This document shows positions 52,704 to 60,727 of a stretch of 64,000 nt of DNA, in pieces; within the stretch, counting starts at the first letter, position 1, and every line of letters starts with the position of its first letter. Origin of the DNA: CAWAND01 sp963783335 (GTDB lineage Bacteria > Chloroflexota > Anaerolineae > Anaerolineales > E44-bin32); contig CAWAND010000010.1 in assembly GCA_963783335.1 (NCBI GenBank), positions 558,001 to 622,000 of the forward strand, read 5' to 3'. A program made the position numbers and the translations under genes. The notes beneath the pieces are model-generated. The model saw only the letters and a program-made list of their open reading frames with translations. It was not told the origin of the DNA and did not search any database.

Positions 52704-53243
52704 TCAACCGGATTGGGTGTTGAATCGAACCAGGCTGCATCCAAATGCCGGGGTCGTGGCCGGATCGGGACTGCGTTTTTGGCGGGCGGCAGCCACGGCC
52801 GGCCCCAGGTAGTCGGTTTTAGGCTCCTTCTGGGCCCAGTTGACATCATCCGGCGCCCCTCGATAGCGCAAGATCCAGTCAGCATCGATGACATACACAT
52901 GCGGTGTCGAGGCAGCACCATAGGCATCAGCCACGGCATGCTCAGGATCGATCAGAACCGGACCGATCCCACGTTCTTTGGCTACGGTGCGCATTTGGTC
53001 CGGCGTTTCGTTGGCATTGGACCCTATCCACCAGACCCGGACATCCGAGCCCCACGCCTCAAGCGATGAGAGCAACAGCTCGTCCCCTCGCTCCGCCCAA
53101 GGGCACTCCGCCGACCAAAAGTTGAGCACGACGACCGAGCCGCGGACATTGGACAGTCGATGAATCCCGCCGTTGAGGTCCTTCAACTCGAAATCAGGCG
53201 CGGGCTGCCCAACTGTGAGGTCCTTCAGGCTCAGGGAATCCAT
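52704..53243 (-). CDS. Redoxin (thioredoxin-fold) with single active-site Cys
   Basis: A 179-residue AhpC/TSA-redoxin-like protein: LTVGQPAPDFELKDLNGG, VVLNFWSAECPWAERG, then a cis-Pro region STPHVYVID. The active site is CPWA, so only the first Cys of the CXXC pair is kept, as in peroxiredoxin-like or one-Cys variants. No signal peptide. ATG 53243 overlaps the end of the preceding propeller gene by 13 bp. Confidence 0.78.
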   Translation of the reverse strand: MDSLSLKDLTVGQPAPDFELKDLNGGIHRLSNVRGSVVVLNFWSAECPWAERGDELLLSSLEAWGSDVRVWWIGSNANETPDQMRTVAKERGIGPVLIDPEHAVADAYGAASTPHVYVIDADWILRYRGAPDDVNWAQKEPKTDYLGPAVAAARQKRSPDPATTPAFGCSLVRFNTQSG

Positions 53244-54637
53244 TTGGGCGCATAACCTCCCTCCAGCAGTGAATGTGTTTGACCCGAGATCACATCCAGC
53301 CAGCCGAGTTCCGGCGGACGACTCGGGTCCGACTGATCCGACTGAACATACACCAGCCTGGCGGAGTCCGGCCGCCAGGCAAAGTTCGAATAGTTCATGA
53401 TCGGCTGGGATGTCAGGCGGCGCGATTGAGACCCATCGGAGCGCATCAACCACAACTGGCGCCCCAAAGTCCAACGCGCCGGCTCCAAGGACTTGCGAGC
53501 GAAAGCGATCCATTTCCCGTCCGGAGAATATGCCGGGGAGGCATCTTCGATCAGACCACCTTCCTGACCGGACAAATCGGTGACGCCGCCAGATGCGGTG
53601 TCGAAACGGAAGAGGTGGCTGTAGAACTCGGGGGCGCCTGAAAAAGTGGGTGCCGGAGTCCCCGTTTGATCCACGAAGACAATTTCGGGGTAGACCAGAA
53701 ACTGGCCATCCGATGACCAGGCGCCCATTTCCCCCAACTTGTTGGGGATTTCGGCCACCAGATGGAAGTCCGGCGGGCCGGCGAACACCAACATCACCTG
53801 TCCTGTCGCATCATAAGCCGCCAACTTGCTGTCTGGGCTCCACAGCGCGTTCCGCACATCGTGGTTCCGTTCGCCTAGCCGGAAAGGACTCTGGCTGCCG
53901 TCGGCCGGCGCCGCCCACACCTCACCAAGACCGGTCGAGTTCCCATTGGGATTGCTCTGCGTCTCCAGGGTCAGCCAGGTACCATCGGGCGACAACTGAA
54001 GTCGCCGGCAGCCCTGACTGGGGCAATTCATCAGGAAATCGTCCTGACCCGAACGCACATCCACTCGGTGGACGGCCTGTCCCCCCTTGACAGCCGATGT
54101 CAAATAGACGAGATCACCGGTCTCGGACGCCACGGCGAAGTCGAGCACCCCCAAGGGGGCCTTCGTCAGCGCCTCGCCAGCTGCATCACTCAGGTCGCGA
54201 TCGAACAACTGCGCGCCGCCCTGGGCATGTGCGGCATAGATCAAGCGAGGGGCGCCTACTTCAAAGGACCAATCACGGCCCTTGAGCAGCGGCAGAAACA
54301 GGCGGGAGAGGGCGCCGGGCGAGAGAGAGATCTGCACCCTAGAACCATCCGGCCAGGGTTGACTGGGCACGTACTGCATTTCGTCAGCCTGCCAGACGAA
54401 ACGGCCTGGGATCGTTGGCCGGACGGTGAAATGGCCCTCCACGGAGGCCGGATCCATCGGCCGGCTGAACGTCACGCTGATGACGGTGTCGTTCGCCGCC
54501 TCCGTCAGGCCGTCTTGCGGAGAAGAGGCCAGCACGCGAGGGGAGGCCAGCCACAGGCCGCCGATCACAAGCAGGGCCACGCCGATCAGCACGATCCAGA
54601 CCCAAGGCGAACGATTGCGCCGTGAGATGGTCACCAT
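53231..54637 (-). CDS. Membrane-anchored TolB-like beta-propeller protein with Ig-like domain
   Basis: A 468-residue protein: N-terminal transmembrane helix (about 13-30), a Big_5-type Ig-like domain (VISVTFSRPMDPASVEGHFTV), then WD40/TolB propeller repeats with signatures such as LWSPDSKLAAYD, PAYSPDGKWIAFARKS and FAWRPDSARLVYVQSD. Probably an extracytoplasmic scaffold. A CRP-like palindrome lies about 90 bp upstream. Confidence 0.82.
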   Translation of the reverse strand: MVTISRRNRSPWVWIVLIGVALLVIGGLWLASPRVLASSPQDGLTEAANDTVISVTFSRPMDPASVEGHFTVRPTIPGRFVWQADEMQYVPSQPWPDGSRVQISLSPGALSRLFLPLLKGRDWSFEVGAPRLIYAAHAQGGAQLFDRDLSDAAGEALTKAPLGVLDFAVASETGDLVYLTSAVKGGQAVHRVDVRSGQDDFLMNCPSQGCRRLQLSPDGTWLTLETQSNPNGNSTGLGEVWAAPADGSQSPFRLGERNHDVRNALWSPDSKLAAYDATGQVMLVFAGPPDFHLVAEIPNKLGEMGAWSSDGQFLVYPEIVFVDQTGTPAPTFSGAPEFYSHLFRFDTASGGVTDLSGQEGGLIEDASPAYSPDGKWIAFARKSLEPARWTLGRQLWLMRSDGSQSRRLTSQPIMNYSNFAWRPDSARLVYVQSDQSDPSRPPELGWLDVISGQTHSLLEGGYAPKWIP

Positions 54638-54726
54638 GCAGGGGATTATAAATCCTCGAGGTCGGCATTCCCTCTATAAGGCTCGACCCCAACGCAAACT
54701 GCGAGCCGATGCCGCCGGCCCGCAGC

Positions 54727-54744
54727 TTGTGAAAACCCTCACAA
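54727..54744. promoter_or_regulatory. CRP-like palindrome upstream of the propeller gene
   Basis: Exact TTGTGA-N6-TCACAA (spacer AAACCC), 90 bp upstream of the minus-strand ATG at 54637 and just after the sugar-phosphate isomerase stop. Confidence 0.5.
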
Positions 54745-54753
54745 TATGATCGG

Positions 54754-55812
54754 TCAACCTTGCTTGAGGCGCTCTTTCAGTCCCTCGATCGCACGCACGG
54801 GGGACGGGTCGGTTTCATAGGCCATGGCCAGGTAGAACGAGACGTAGTCGCCGAAGTGCAGGCTGGTCCACTGATGGGCCAAGGGGATGTCTCCGGGCGA
54901 GTCGATGATGTCGGTGTTGAATCCTTCCACCATAAACAGCTCACGCGTGATGTCAATACGCTTCAGCACCCGCGGATGAAGGCTTGGACACCGCAGGAAG
55001 AGAAGGACTGTCTGCCCGAATCTGGCTTCGGGATTCTCCACACCAGCCAGCATGTTGTGGTCCATCTCGGGCAGTTCTTCGAACTGCGCCAGGGCTTTGG
55101 AAACCTCCGCGATTTGCGTTCTCCAGCGCCGCGCGACCGGCGACAAGATCTGCGCCCCGACGATGATCGGCCAGCGGTCCATGAGCTGACCGGCAATGCG
55201 TTTGGCTGGATTCTTGGCTGCCGGGACGTCCGCCGTCAAATCGACCTGCTGGGCGCGCATGGCATCGGCGGCTCCAACGACGTCACCCGAGGGGTCGTCC
55301 ACCAGATTCAGCCTGGCAGCTGCAGCGAGCAGCATACCGAAGGAATAGCCGACAGCAGCCCGCGGCTGGCCGGGATGGTCAAACGTCCACAACGGGACAC
55401 CATCGACTTTGGCCCGCTTCGCCAGTTCACCCCCGGTGGTCACCGCCATGAGTTGGACCCCGTTTTCCTTGGCCCGCTCATAGCCGGAGAGGGTTTCTTC
55501 GGTGTTGCCCGAATGAGATGAAGCGATGACAAGCGTATCCTTACCGCGCGCGAAACCCGGCAGATCATAACCGCGCCACACGGACACCTGGGCCTTCCCA
55601 TGGGGCGCCATGTACGCCGCCAGCAAGTCCCCACCGATGGCTGAGCCCCCCATGCCCACGACCACAACCTGGCGGATGCCATCCATCCTTGGCAGGTCGG
55701 CGGACTGCCCGATCGACCACGCCTTCTCGAGTTGGTCAGGCAAACCATCGATCTCGGACAGCATCCCATGGCTGTCCAGTTCCTTGAAGTGATGGGTGTC
55801 GTCCAGATTCAT
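54754..55812 (-). CDS. Bifunctional phosphoglucose/phosphomannose isomerase
   Basis: A 352-residue SIS-fold isomerase interconverting fructose 6-phosphate with glucose 6- or mannose 6-phosphate. Landmarks are VVVGMGGSAIGGDLL, SSHSGNTEETLS and the C-terminal EDNMLAG-type region (here EMDHNMLAGVENPE). The family is typical of archaea and some deep bacterial lineages. ATG 55812 has GGAGG upstream and overlaps the rsmI stop. Confidence 0.9.
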   Translation of the reverse strand: MNLDDTHHFKELDSHGMLSEIDGLPDQLEKAWSIGQSADLPRMDGIRQVVVVGMGGSAIGGDLLAAYMAPHGKAQVSVWRGYDLPGFARGKDTLVIASSHSGNTEETLSGYERAKENGVQLMAVTTGGELAKRAKVDGVPLWTFDHPGQPRAAVGYSFGMLLAAAARLNLVDDPSGDVVGAADAMRAQQVDLTADVPAAKNPAKRIAGQLMDRWPIIVGAQILSPVARRWRTQIAEVSKALAQFEELPEMDHNMLAGVENPEARFGQTVLLFLRCPSLHPRVLKRIDITRELFMVEGFNTDIIDSPGDIPLAHQWTSLHFGDYVSFYLAMAYETDPSPVRAIEGLKERLKQG

Positions 55813-56630
55813 TTCACCTCCAATGCCATACGATAGATCTCCTGCCGGGGCCTGCCCGAGAGACGGGCGACTTGCTTGGCCGCCTGTGAGGCCGATTGTC
55901 CTTGGTCGAGCGCTGCTGCCAGCGCCTCTCGGACGGCTTGATCCGTCCAGGGCGGTTCCGCATCCGCGCCGTGAATGATGATCGTGATTTCTCCCATCGG
56001 CTCGATGCCGTCGAAGTGCTTCCGGATCTCGGCCAGGCTGCCACGAACGAACTCCTCGTGCAGCTTCGTCAGTTCGCGGCACACCGCCGCCGGGCGCATT
56101 TCTCCCAGCACCGAGGCCAGGTCGCCCAGCGAGTCCTTCAGCCTGTGGGGAGTCTCAAACGCCACCAGGGTCCACGGAAGGCGGCTGACGGATTCGATCA
56201 ACTCAAGACGGTCGGCGCGGCGACGTGGGAGATAGCCCAGGTACAAGAAACGGTCGCTGGGCAAGCCCGAAGCTGTGAGCGCAGCCACAGGTGCTGATGG
56301 GCCGGGGACAGGGCTCACCTGGTGCCCCGCCTCCCAGGCTGCACGCACCAGCTCAAAGCCGGGATCCGAAAGGCCGGGGGCGCCAGCATCCGAGACGACG
56401 GCCACGTCACCTTCATCCAAGGCGCGCAACAGTTGATCGAGCCGCGGCGCTTTGTTGTGTTCGTGATAACTGACGAGGCTTGGAAACAGATGATAATGGT
56501 CGAGCAGACGCCGCGTGTGACGTGTGTCCTCGGCCGCAACCAGAGTCACCTCGCCCAGAATGCGCAGTGCCCGCTGGGAGATATCTTCCAAGTTGCCGAT
56601 CGGGGTGCTGACGAGGTAGAGGGTGCCCAT
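55809..56630 (-). CDS. rsmI: 16S rRNA 2'-O-ribose C1402 methyltransferase RsmI
   Basis: A 273-residue SAM-dependent methyltransferase of the tetrapyrrole methylase fold. Motifs are LYLVSTPIGNLEDIS, AAEDTRHTRRLLDH and VSDAGAPGLSDPG, and a C-terminal helical domain (SASQAAKQVARLSG) is present. It methylates the ribose of C1402 in 16S rRNA. Confidence 0.95.
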   Translation of the reverse strand: MGTLYLVSTPIGNLEDISQRALRILGEVTLVAAEDTRHTRRLLDHYHLFPSLVSYHEHNKAPRLDQLLRALDEGDVAVVSDAGAPGLSDPGFELVRAAWEAGHQVSPVPGPSAPVAALTASGLPSDRFLYLGYLPRRRADRLELIESVSRLPWTLVAFETPHRLKDSLGDLASVLGEMRPAAVCRELTKLHEEFVRGSLAEIRKHFDGIEPMGEITIIIHGADAEPPWTDQAVREALAAALDQGQSASQAAKQVARLSGRPRQEIYRMALEVK

Positions 56631-56683
56631 GGACCTGATTCTATCCCACGCGAGCCGCCGGCCTGGGCAAGGCTCGGGACGGA

Positions 56684-57010
56684 TCAGGCGGTGGGCGCAG
56701 GGTCGCCTGACGGATAATCCACCGTCGCGACCACCGCCCCCAGATTGAGCGGGCCATAGATGTGGGGGAACAGTCCGCCCCGGTCGGCCGCCTTCTCGTA
56801 GACCAGCTTCGAGGTCAAGAGTACAGAGTCGATCTCAAGCAGCATCAAATCATCCTGGCCGCCGAAGAACGCCTGTGCCACTTCGTCGACCCGATCAGCC
56901 GGCGAGCAGTGGATGTACCCTTCTGATTCCAGGCTCGGCGGCCGGTAGTCGCCGAGCCGCTGCGCCGCCTCCCACGCCTTTCGCTGCGCAAGGTGAAAGA
57001 TCCTCGTCAT
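56684..57010 (-). CDS. DUF952 family protein
   Basis: A 108-residue small cytoplasmic protein matching DUF952: IFHLAQRKAWEAA, then EGYIHCSPADRVDEVAQAFF and the ending FPHIYGPLNLGAVVATVDY. The family has an ADP-ribosyltransferase-like fold by structure, but no proven function. Confidence 0.85.
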   Translation of the reverse strand: MTRIFHLAQRKAWEAAQRLGDYRPPSLESEGYIHCSPADRVDEVAQAFFGGQDDLMLLEIDSVLLTSKLVYEKAADRGGLFPHIYGPLNLGAVVATVDYPSGDPAPTA

Positions 57011-57026
57011 CTTGGCTCAGCCTCTC

Positions 57027-57143
57027 TCAGGGTGCTCCATCCAGCGCCTCACGGATCTGCATCAAACGTCGCAGTTCGTGCTCGGCCATGCGCCTCACCT
57101 GGCTGAACACAGAATGCGCGCGGCCGCCGAGCAAGGCCACCAT
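57027..57143 (-). CDS. Possible 38-residue small protein
   Basis: ATG 57143 to TGA 57027 encodes a short helical basic peptide (VRRMAEHELRRLMQIREALDG), in the same frame as the HAD gene but after its stop. There is no clear ribosome-binding site. It could be an overlooked small gene or only downstream sequence. Confidence 0.22.
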   Translation of the reverse strand: MVALLGGRAHSVFSQVRRMAEHELRRLMQIREALDGAP

Positions 57144-57164
57144 GGCACGGCAGATGCCATCCGA

Positions 57165-57920
57165 TCAGCTCGAGCGATCTTCTCCAGCCACCTGGGCAAT
57201 CAGGCCCGGCAGGAAAGCCATATTGTCTACTTCGAAGAACCGCTCGCTCGGCATTTCCCCCGGTTCGACCGCTTCGTGCGCCCACGTCAGATCGTTCGGG
57301 ATGTGGATCGCCCAACCGCCAATCTCGAGGACGGGCAGGATATCCGATCGCATCGAGTTTCCCACCATCAGGAACCGCGCCGGCTCCACATCAAGACGCG
57401 CAAGGATGGCAGCGTAGGTGTCGGGCGTCTTCTCGCTCACGACCTCAACATAGCGGAAGAATGGCGCCAGGCCGGAGCGATCAACCTTCATCTGCTGGTG
57501 GAGCAGATCGCCTTTGGTCATCAGCATCAAGGGGTATTCGTCGGCCAGCCCGGAGACGGTTTCTTCGACGCCCTCCAGAAGCGGCATATCGGCCTCGATC
57601 ATCTCCCTGGAGAGATCGATCAGTCCCTGGATATCCTCGGCCGCGACCCTTCCGTTGGTCCATTTGATGGCCGACTCGATGAGCGAGATCACAAAGCTCA
57701 CGGCTCCGTAGCCATAGTATTTCAGATTCTCAATCTCAATTCGATCGGCCAATTTGTCGAGGTCTTCGAGGGGGCCATACTTCGCCATCAACTGGCTGAA
57801 CCGCTCTCTTCCCATGTGGTAGAGCGGCTCGTTGTCCCAGAGCGTATCGTCGGCGTCAAAGGCGATCAAGTCAAATGGCAAAGGTGTCACCTTCCGCTTT
57901 CTGGCGGACAAGACGGCCAT
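57165..57920 (-). CDS. HAD-superfamily hydrolase
   Basis: A 251-residue (or 241 if GTG 57890 is used) HAD phosphatase with FDADDTLWDNE (motif I nucleophile Asp), LMLMTKGD (motif II), the Lys in VVSEKTPDTY and motif IV GNSMRSDI. A helical cap of the C1 type follows motif I. The substrate is probably a small phosphate ester. The start is uncertain; the frame continues upstream without a conserved domain. Confidence 0.87.
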   Translation of the reverse strand: MAVLSARKRKVTPLPFDLIAFDADDTLWDNEPLYHMGRERFSQLMAKYGPLEDLDKLADRIEIENLKYYGYGAVSFVISLIESAIKWTNGRVAAEDIQGLIDLSREMIEADMPLLEGVEETVSGLADEYPLMLMTKGDLLHQQMKVDRSGLAPFFRYVEVVSEKTPDTYAAILARLDVEPARFLMVGNSMRSDILPVLEIGGWAIHIPNDLTWAHEAVEPGEMPSERFFEVDNMAFLPGLIAQVAGEDRSS

Positions 57921-58071
57921 CCGTCTCATCCGGGGAACGGATTGTGCCACAGCCATCGAACGACGCCAACCCCCAGCAGGAGATGTTTTGTAAGGTAGCC
58001 GTAAGACACAAGCCGGGCGCGCGTTCCCTATACTGAAGGCAGGTACCCGAGGGCCACTCCAAGGGAGGGAG

Positions 58072-59319
58072 ATGGACACCCACGTGCCAGAGAGCCCAAC
58101 GCGTCTTTTGATCCTCGAGGATGATCCGATCATCGCCGAGCTGTTCGGCACGCTGTTCGGGTTCGAAGGTTATGAGACCGAGGTCGCCGGGACCGTGGTG
58201 GATGGGATCCGCAGTCTAGAATCCCAGCCACCCAACGTTGTCCTGCTCGACCTGATGATGCCCAACGCATCCGGCCTGGAGTTCTGCCGCTACTTAAGGC
58301 AGGAGTCCACGACGCCGCATATCCCGATCGTGGTGGTTTCCGCCAAGAATACACCCCAAGATGTCGATGAGGCCATCGACGCTGGCGCCGACGCCTACCT
58401 GACCAAGCCCGTCCCCAATCGCCGGCTGGTCGACACGGTCCAGCAGTTGGTCCTGAATCCGCCCAAACCCAGCCGAGAGCACACCCGCAGCAGTCTTGAA
58501 CTCGATGTCCGACGGGCCGTCGTTCAAGTGAAACTCTATCTTGCAGAGATTCGTCGCGCGCGCGCCCAATATCAAGGGGCCGCCGCACATGCTGCCGGCG
58601 CCGAGCGCCTGACGCCGACCCAAAAGCAGGACTTGCTGCGACAAGCAGCCGACGAATACCGGCGCACAATCAAGGACAACGAAGCCGCCGCCTGGGAGAT
58701 CGTGGTGGCCACCTTGGAGCGGCTTGAGCTCCGCGAGCGCGCCATCGCGCGCCAGAGCCGGCACCGGCCAACAGACGCAGAAAGCTGGGCCTTGGCATCA
58801 TCACGGGCGGGGTTCGTCGAGGAGGACTGTCGCCAGTGGGCCGAGAGCGATCCCCAGCAGCTGCTCGGGGAATACGAGTACGCACTCTCAAGCGGGGACA
58901 ATGTCTACGCCTACCTGATTGAACGCGCCGCCCCGTTGGCTCTGGAAGCCGCCGGGGCCTGGTCCGAACGCGAGACCCTTTTGAAGGCAATCTACAACGC
59001 CAATCCCCCGGATCCGGAGGCGTTGGGCGAGTTAAGCCGCTATTACGAGCTGCTAAATCCGCTCCGTGCGCAGCTGGGCAAAATCCGGGCTCCAGAGGGC
59101 GTCATCTTGGTCCAACCAGCCGAGGAAACGGCCGCCAAATCCAGCCACGACCAGCCGCCAGAGCGTTCCAATGGACACCAGCGCCCCGACACCAAACCCC
59201 TGACGGCGTCGAATGGCTTCCACGTCCACGAGGGATTCTGGAACGGCGCCGACGGCCACGCCGAGCCAGAAACACAACCCGTCGATTCGACCTCTTCGGG
59301 AAATTCACGCGCCGCCTGA
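58072..59319 (+). CDS. Receiver-domain protein with uncharacterised helical C-terminus
   Basis: A 415-residue protein. Residues 10-125 form a receiver domain (LILEDDPIIAELFG, VVLLDLMMPNASG, YLTKPVPN). The remaining 290 residues contain helical segments (RRAVVQVKLYLAEIRRARAQYQ; LLRQAADEYRRTIKDNE) and a Ser/Gly/Asp-rich tail, with no recognised DNA-binding or catalytic domain. GGGAGGGAG precedes ATG 58072; TATACT at 58029-58034 is a likely -10. No kinase gene is adjacent. Confidence 0.8.
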   Translation: MDTHVPESPTRLLILEDDPIIAELFGTLFGFEGYETEVAGTVVDGIRSLESQPPNVVLLDLMMPNASGLEFCRYLRQESTTPHIPIVVVSAKNTPQDVDEAIDAGADAYLTKPVPNRRLVDTVQQLVLNPPKPSREHTRSSLELDVRRAVVQVKLYLAEIRRARAQYQGAAAHAAGAERLTPTQKQDLLRQAADEYRRTIKDNEAAAWEIVVATLERLELRERAIARQSRHRPTDAESWALASSRAGFVEEDCRQWAESDPQQLLGEYEYALSSGDNVYAYLIERAAPLALEAAGAWSERETLLKAIYNANPPDPEALGELSRYYELLNPLRAQLGKIRAPEGVILVQPAEETAAKSSHDQPPERSNGHQRPDTKPLTASNGFHVHEGFWNGADGHAEPETQPVDSTSSGNSRAA

Positions 59320-59384
59320 CCTCCCCCCAGCTGGTCCCAAACCCGACCCCAAAACGTCTTCATCCACTCACGGAGCGACACCAC

Positions 59385-59402
59385 TTGTGAAATGTTACGC
59401 AA
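59385..59402. promoter_or_regulatory. Degenerate CRP-like palindrome between convergent genes
   Basis: One perfect half-site TTGTGA and a 4/6 partner ACGCAA at the same 6-bp spacing, in the gap between two convergent genes. Possibly a decayed copy of the element seen at 46956. Confidence 0.25.
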
Positions 59403-59438
59403 GCTGCCGGGGCGATGGCCCTATATCAAGGGAATCCA

Positions 59439-59948
59439 TCAACTGCGTTCCAGCATCAACAGGAACCACGCGTTTTGCGAAGCCGAGGCCAGCAGCAGGA
59501 TGACCGCCACCACCAGTCCGTACAAACTCCAGGTCAGGCCGAGAAGAATCAGAAAGCCAATCACAATGATCAGAATGAGCGAGAACATGGGCGCGCCGAA
59601 ACGACTTGAAACTTGCATCCCAAAGCGGTCGGACGGAATCGATCTCGCCGCCCGCCACTGGATCAGAGCCCCGATCAGCGCCAGCAGCCCCAGCAAGGCC
59701 AGCGGCAACCCAAGCCACGCACGGCTGAGGTCGGGAATGAGAAAGAGAATCGATATCACGAGCACGTAGAAGAAACAGTTGAACGTCAGAGCACCGAACA
59801 AGGACAGATCGCGCGTTGCCTTGGCTTCAATAGACTCTCTGCCGACGGAAATGGCCACAAACAGCAGTCCGATGAGCGTAGCGGCCGCTGTCCCGGTCAG
59901 AAGGTAGAAGGTCTCCCAACCCGAGACCTGTTGTGCAAAATCAGACAT
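59439..59948 (-). CDS. Four-helix membrane protein, function unknown
   Basis: A 169-residue integral membrane protein with about four hydrophobic helices (near 15-35, 48-70, 77-92 and 120-160) and short polar loops. GGAGGG precedes ATG 59948. No family with known function is recognised. Confidence 0.65.
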   Translation of the reverse strand: MSDFAQQVSGWETFYLLTGTAAATLIGLLFVAISVGRESIEAKATRDLSLFGALTFNCFFYVLVISILFLIPDLSRAWLGLPLALLGLLALIGALIQWRAARSIPSDRFGMQVSSRFGAPMFSLILIIVIGFLILLGLTWSLYGLVVAVILLLASASQNAWFLLMLERS

Positions 59949-60153
59949 TGATCCCTCCAGGTTGCGGTGGCGGACGGCCTGTGCCCAGCCGGGGCAGACA
60001 GGTCGGTGATCTTGGGCAGCTAGGACTCTGAATTCGACCTAGTCTACCCCGAGGCGGAAGCCGGAACGATGCTGCTCAGCGGCCGTTGGCGATGTCAATC
60101 AGCAGGACCCCAGCGGCACGGCAGCGGATTGGGAACTGAGGCGGTAGCAAGAG

Positions 60154-60426
60154 CTACCAATCCGAAGCAAACCGGTAAAAGAGATCCACCCACTCCGAGG
60201 AGGGTAGACCGAGTTCCGGACCGTTGCGGACGATCACCCGTCGCTTGGACGGACTGACGAAGATGACCTTCCCTTTAACTCCTTCCGTCGAAAAATCGCA
60301 ACCATCCGGCCGCAGGAGGCCCCACCACATGTAGCCGTAGTATCCGCCACCAGGCTGAAAGGACAAATGGCCGATGGCTTGCCCCTCATCCCAATGGGGC
60401 CCGACTTCGGCTGATTGACATGCCCC
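60154..60426 (-). pseudogene. C-terminal remnant of a beta-lactamase-family serine hydrolase
   Basis: An open frame of 91 codons from just after a TAA (60427-60429) to the TAG at 60154, without an ATG. Its translation (GGGYYGYMWWG, KGKVIFVSPSKRRVIVRNG, then SEWVDLFY) matches the C-terminal end of PF00144 serine hydrolases. The catalytic SXXK and YXN regions are missing. The metE promoter now occupies the sequence next to its truncated 5' end. Confidence 0.72.
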
Positions 60427-60444
60427 TTAAGCCCATGGTAAACT
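60415..60444 (+). promoter_or_regulatory. Promoter of the metE transcript
   Basis: Consensus TTGACA (60415-60420), 18-bp spacer and TAAACT (60439-60444). Initiation near 60451 would place the riboswitch about 40 nt into the transcript. Confidence 0.8.
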
Positions 60445-60490
60445 GCGCTCCACAACAGAAAACAGTGCACCGGCGCTTCGGCGCCGGACA

Positions 60491-60605
60491 CTCATCCAGA
60501 GAGGTGGAGGGACCGGCCCTTTGAAGCCTCGGCAACCTCCCTTGGGCAGCCCGCCCAGCGGAAGGTGCCAACTCCGGCAGAGGCATTGAGCTTCTGGAAG
60601 ATGAG
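60491..60605 (+). ncRNA. SAM-I (S-box) riboswitch
   Basis: The conserved core is present: P1 CTCATC (60491-60496) with GATGAG (60600-60605), then the AGAGAGG, GGAGGGACCGGCCC, GAAGCC, CGGCAACC and GGTGCCAACTCC blocks in the correct order. It binds S-adenosylmethionine. With an intrinsic terminator directly downstream, it should lower metE transcription when SAM is abundant. Confidence 0.95.
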
Positions 60606-60625
60606 CGATGAGCCTACTTCGTACC

Positions 60626-60655
60626 AGGCCTCTTCTTCCGGAAGGGCCTTTTTTT
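60626..60655 (+). terminator. Riboswitch expression-platform terminator
   Basis: AGGCC (60626-60630) with GGCCT (60645-60649), inner pairing CTTC/GAAG, followed by TTTTTT. It sits 20 bp after the SAM aptamer and before metE, as expected for transcription attenuation. Confidence 0.88.
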
Positions 60656-60727
60656 GCGCCAGACATGGAGATCTTGGGAGAAACGGCTCAGCTAACTTCC
60701 GAGGTCAAGAGTTGAAAAGGAGAGGCA

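Noticed and set aside
57049..57315. 88-codon minus-strand frame overlapping the HAD gene
   Set aside because: Out of frame with the HAD gene and without family or ribosome-binding site.
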